The position numbers and the translations under genes are program-made. 64,000 bases of DNA from Clostridium sp. D53t1_180928_C8 (lineage in GTDB: Bacteria > Bacillota > Clostridia > Clostridiales > Clostridiaceae), in NCBI RefSeq assembly GCF_015667795.1, contig NZ_JADPEL010000015.1, forward strand, positions 16,412 to 80,411, read 5' to 3'. The notes beneath the pieces are model-generated. The model worked only from the letters and a program-made list of their open reading frames with translations. It was not told the DNA's origin and did no database searches. This document shows positions 63,831 through 64,000 of this stretch, one piece after another. The first letter of the stretch is position 1. Every line of letters starts with the position of its first letter.

Positions 63831-64000
63831 TGTACCCCTTGTCAAGGACAGTTTAAAAAAGAGTAGACTAATTTAGAAGATGATTTCTGTATTGAACAGG
63901 AGTCATCTTTTTTAAGTTCCATTGTCCTCTAAAATTATTATGGTAGTCTATGTAATTGTCTATTTCTTTGACTAGATCTTCAAATGTTTCACATGTCTTT
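63831..64000 (-). mobile_element. End of an IS3-family insertion sequence, cut by the window edge
   Basis: The element probably begins at TGTACCCC (63831), its terminal repeat. Inside, on the minus strand, lies the end of the orfB transposase. The rest lies beyond 64000. Confidence 0.65.
63868..64000 (-). CDS. IS3-family transposase OrfB, C-terminal part
   Basis: Minus strand, open to the window edge and ending in TAG at 63868-63870. It reads KTCETFEDLVKEIDNYIDYH, then NNFRGQWNLKKMTPVQYRNH and LLN, the standard tail of an IS3/IS150-type integrase-core transposase (Y-I-x-Y-x-N-x-x-R ... W-x-L-x-x-M-x-P-x-x-Y). The catalytic DDE residues lie outside the window. Intact as far as visible. Confidence 0.85.
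   Translation of the reverse strand, partial: KTCETFEDLVKEIDNYIDYHNNFRGQWNLKKMTPVQYRNHLLN

Overview
The window reads as chromosome of a low-GC, anaerobic Firmicute, most likely Clostridium sensu stricto. The basis is the strong A+T bias, AAGGAGG-type ribosome binding sites, many short hairpin-plus-T terminators, LPKTG-anchored surface proteins and a bile salt hydrolase close to the C. perfringens type. The species cannot be fixed from the sequence alone. Bile salt hydrolase, a wall-anchored mucin O-glycan endo-glycosidase (GH101) and a full L-fucose pathway together suggest an intestinal, mucus-associated lifestyle.

Layout. (1) 1-18200 is mostly single genes, many with their own terminator: a FusB/FusC-like EF-G-binding protein, cupin, bile salt hydrolase, nucleotidyltransferase, DUF2691-like protein, a membrane-anchored PD-(D/E)XK nuclease-like protein, GNAT, CarD-like regulator, a PLD/helicase/DUF3427 protein, MutT-like Nudix, small membrane proteins, a vWA/MucBP/SdrD-B-like LPKTG adhesin and a C39-like lipoprotein. 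Gene remnants (XRE, HxlR and an unidentified minus-strand fragment) show that this part has been eroding. (2) 18200-28100 holds an XRE regulator tail-to-tail with a B12-binding-type radical SAM gene, an orphan ParA whose promoter carries a palindrome, then a four-gene unit: a phytoene-desaturase-like flavoprotein with a C-terminal double Fe-S domain, an ABC ATPase and two ABC-2 permeases. A dGTPase-like gene follows. (3) 28100-36230 is a long leader with a terminator hairpin, then a six-gene operon (VTC domain, DUF4956, CotH, TIM-barrel glycosidase-like protein, HEAT-repeat membrane protein, processive GT2), probably an envelope or exopolysaccharide system. (4) 36500-44800 is the L-fucose catabolic locus: fucO, an AraC-type regulator on the other strand, then fucI, fucK-like kinase, fucU, fucA and fucP. 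(5) 44900-51600 carries a GldA-like dehydrogenase, a TPR-GAF-GGDEF cyclase, a 120-bp imperfect inverted repeat, a 5'-nucleotidase, an esterase and thioredoxin. (6) 51800-64000 has the GH101 enzyme, an Mrr-like nuclease-helicase, an aldo/keto reductase lacking the usual catalytic His, an FGGY kinase, a holin-like protein, a small membrane protein, and the end of an IS3-family element cut by the window edge.

How the genes fit together. GH101 releases Gal-GalNAc disaccharide from mucin; FucP/U/I/K/A/O take up fucose and convert it to dihydroxyacetone phosphate and 1,2-propanediol; the bile salt hydrolase deals with host bile acids. Two large helicase proteins with nuclease-type domains are candidate single-gene phage defences. 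The least explained loci are the Fe-S flavoprotein/ABC exporter unit, the VTC/DUF4956/CotH/GT2 operon and the nuclease-TM-LprI-like protein. No tRNA, rRNA or CRISPR array was seen.
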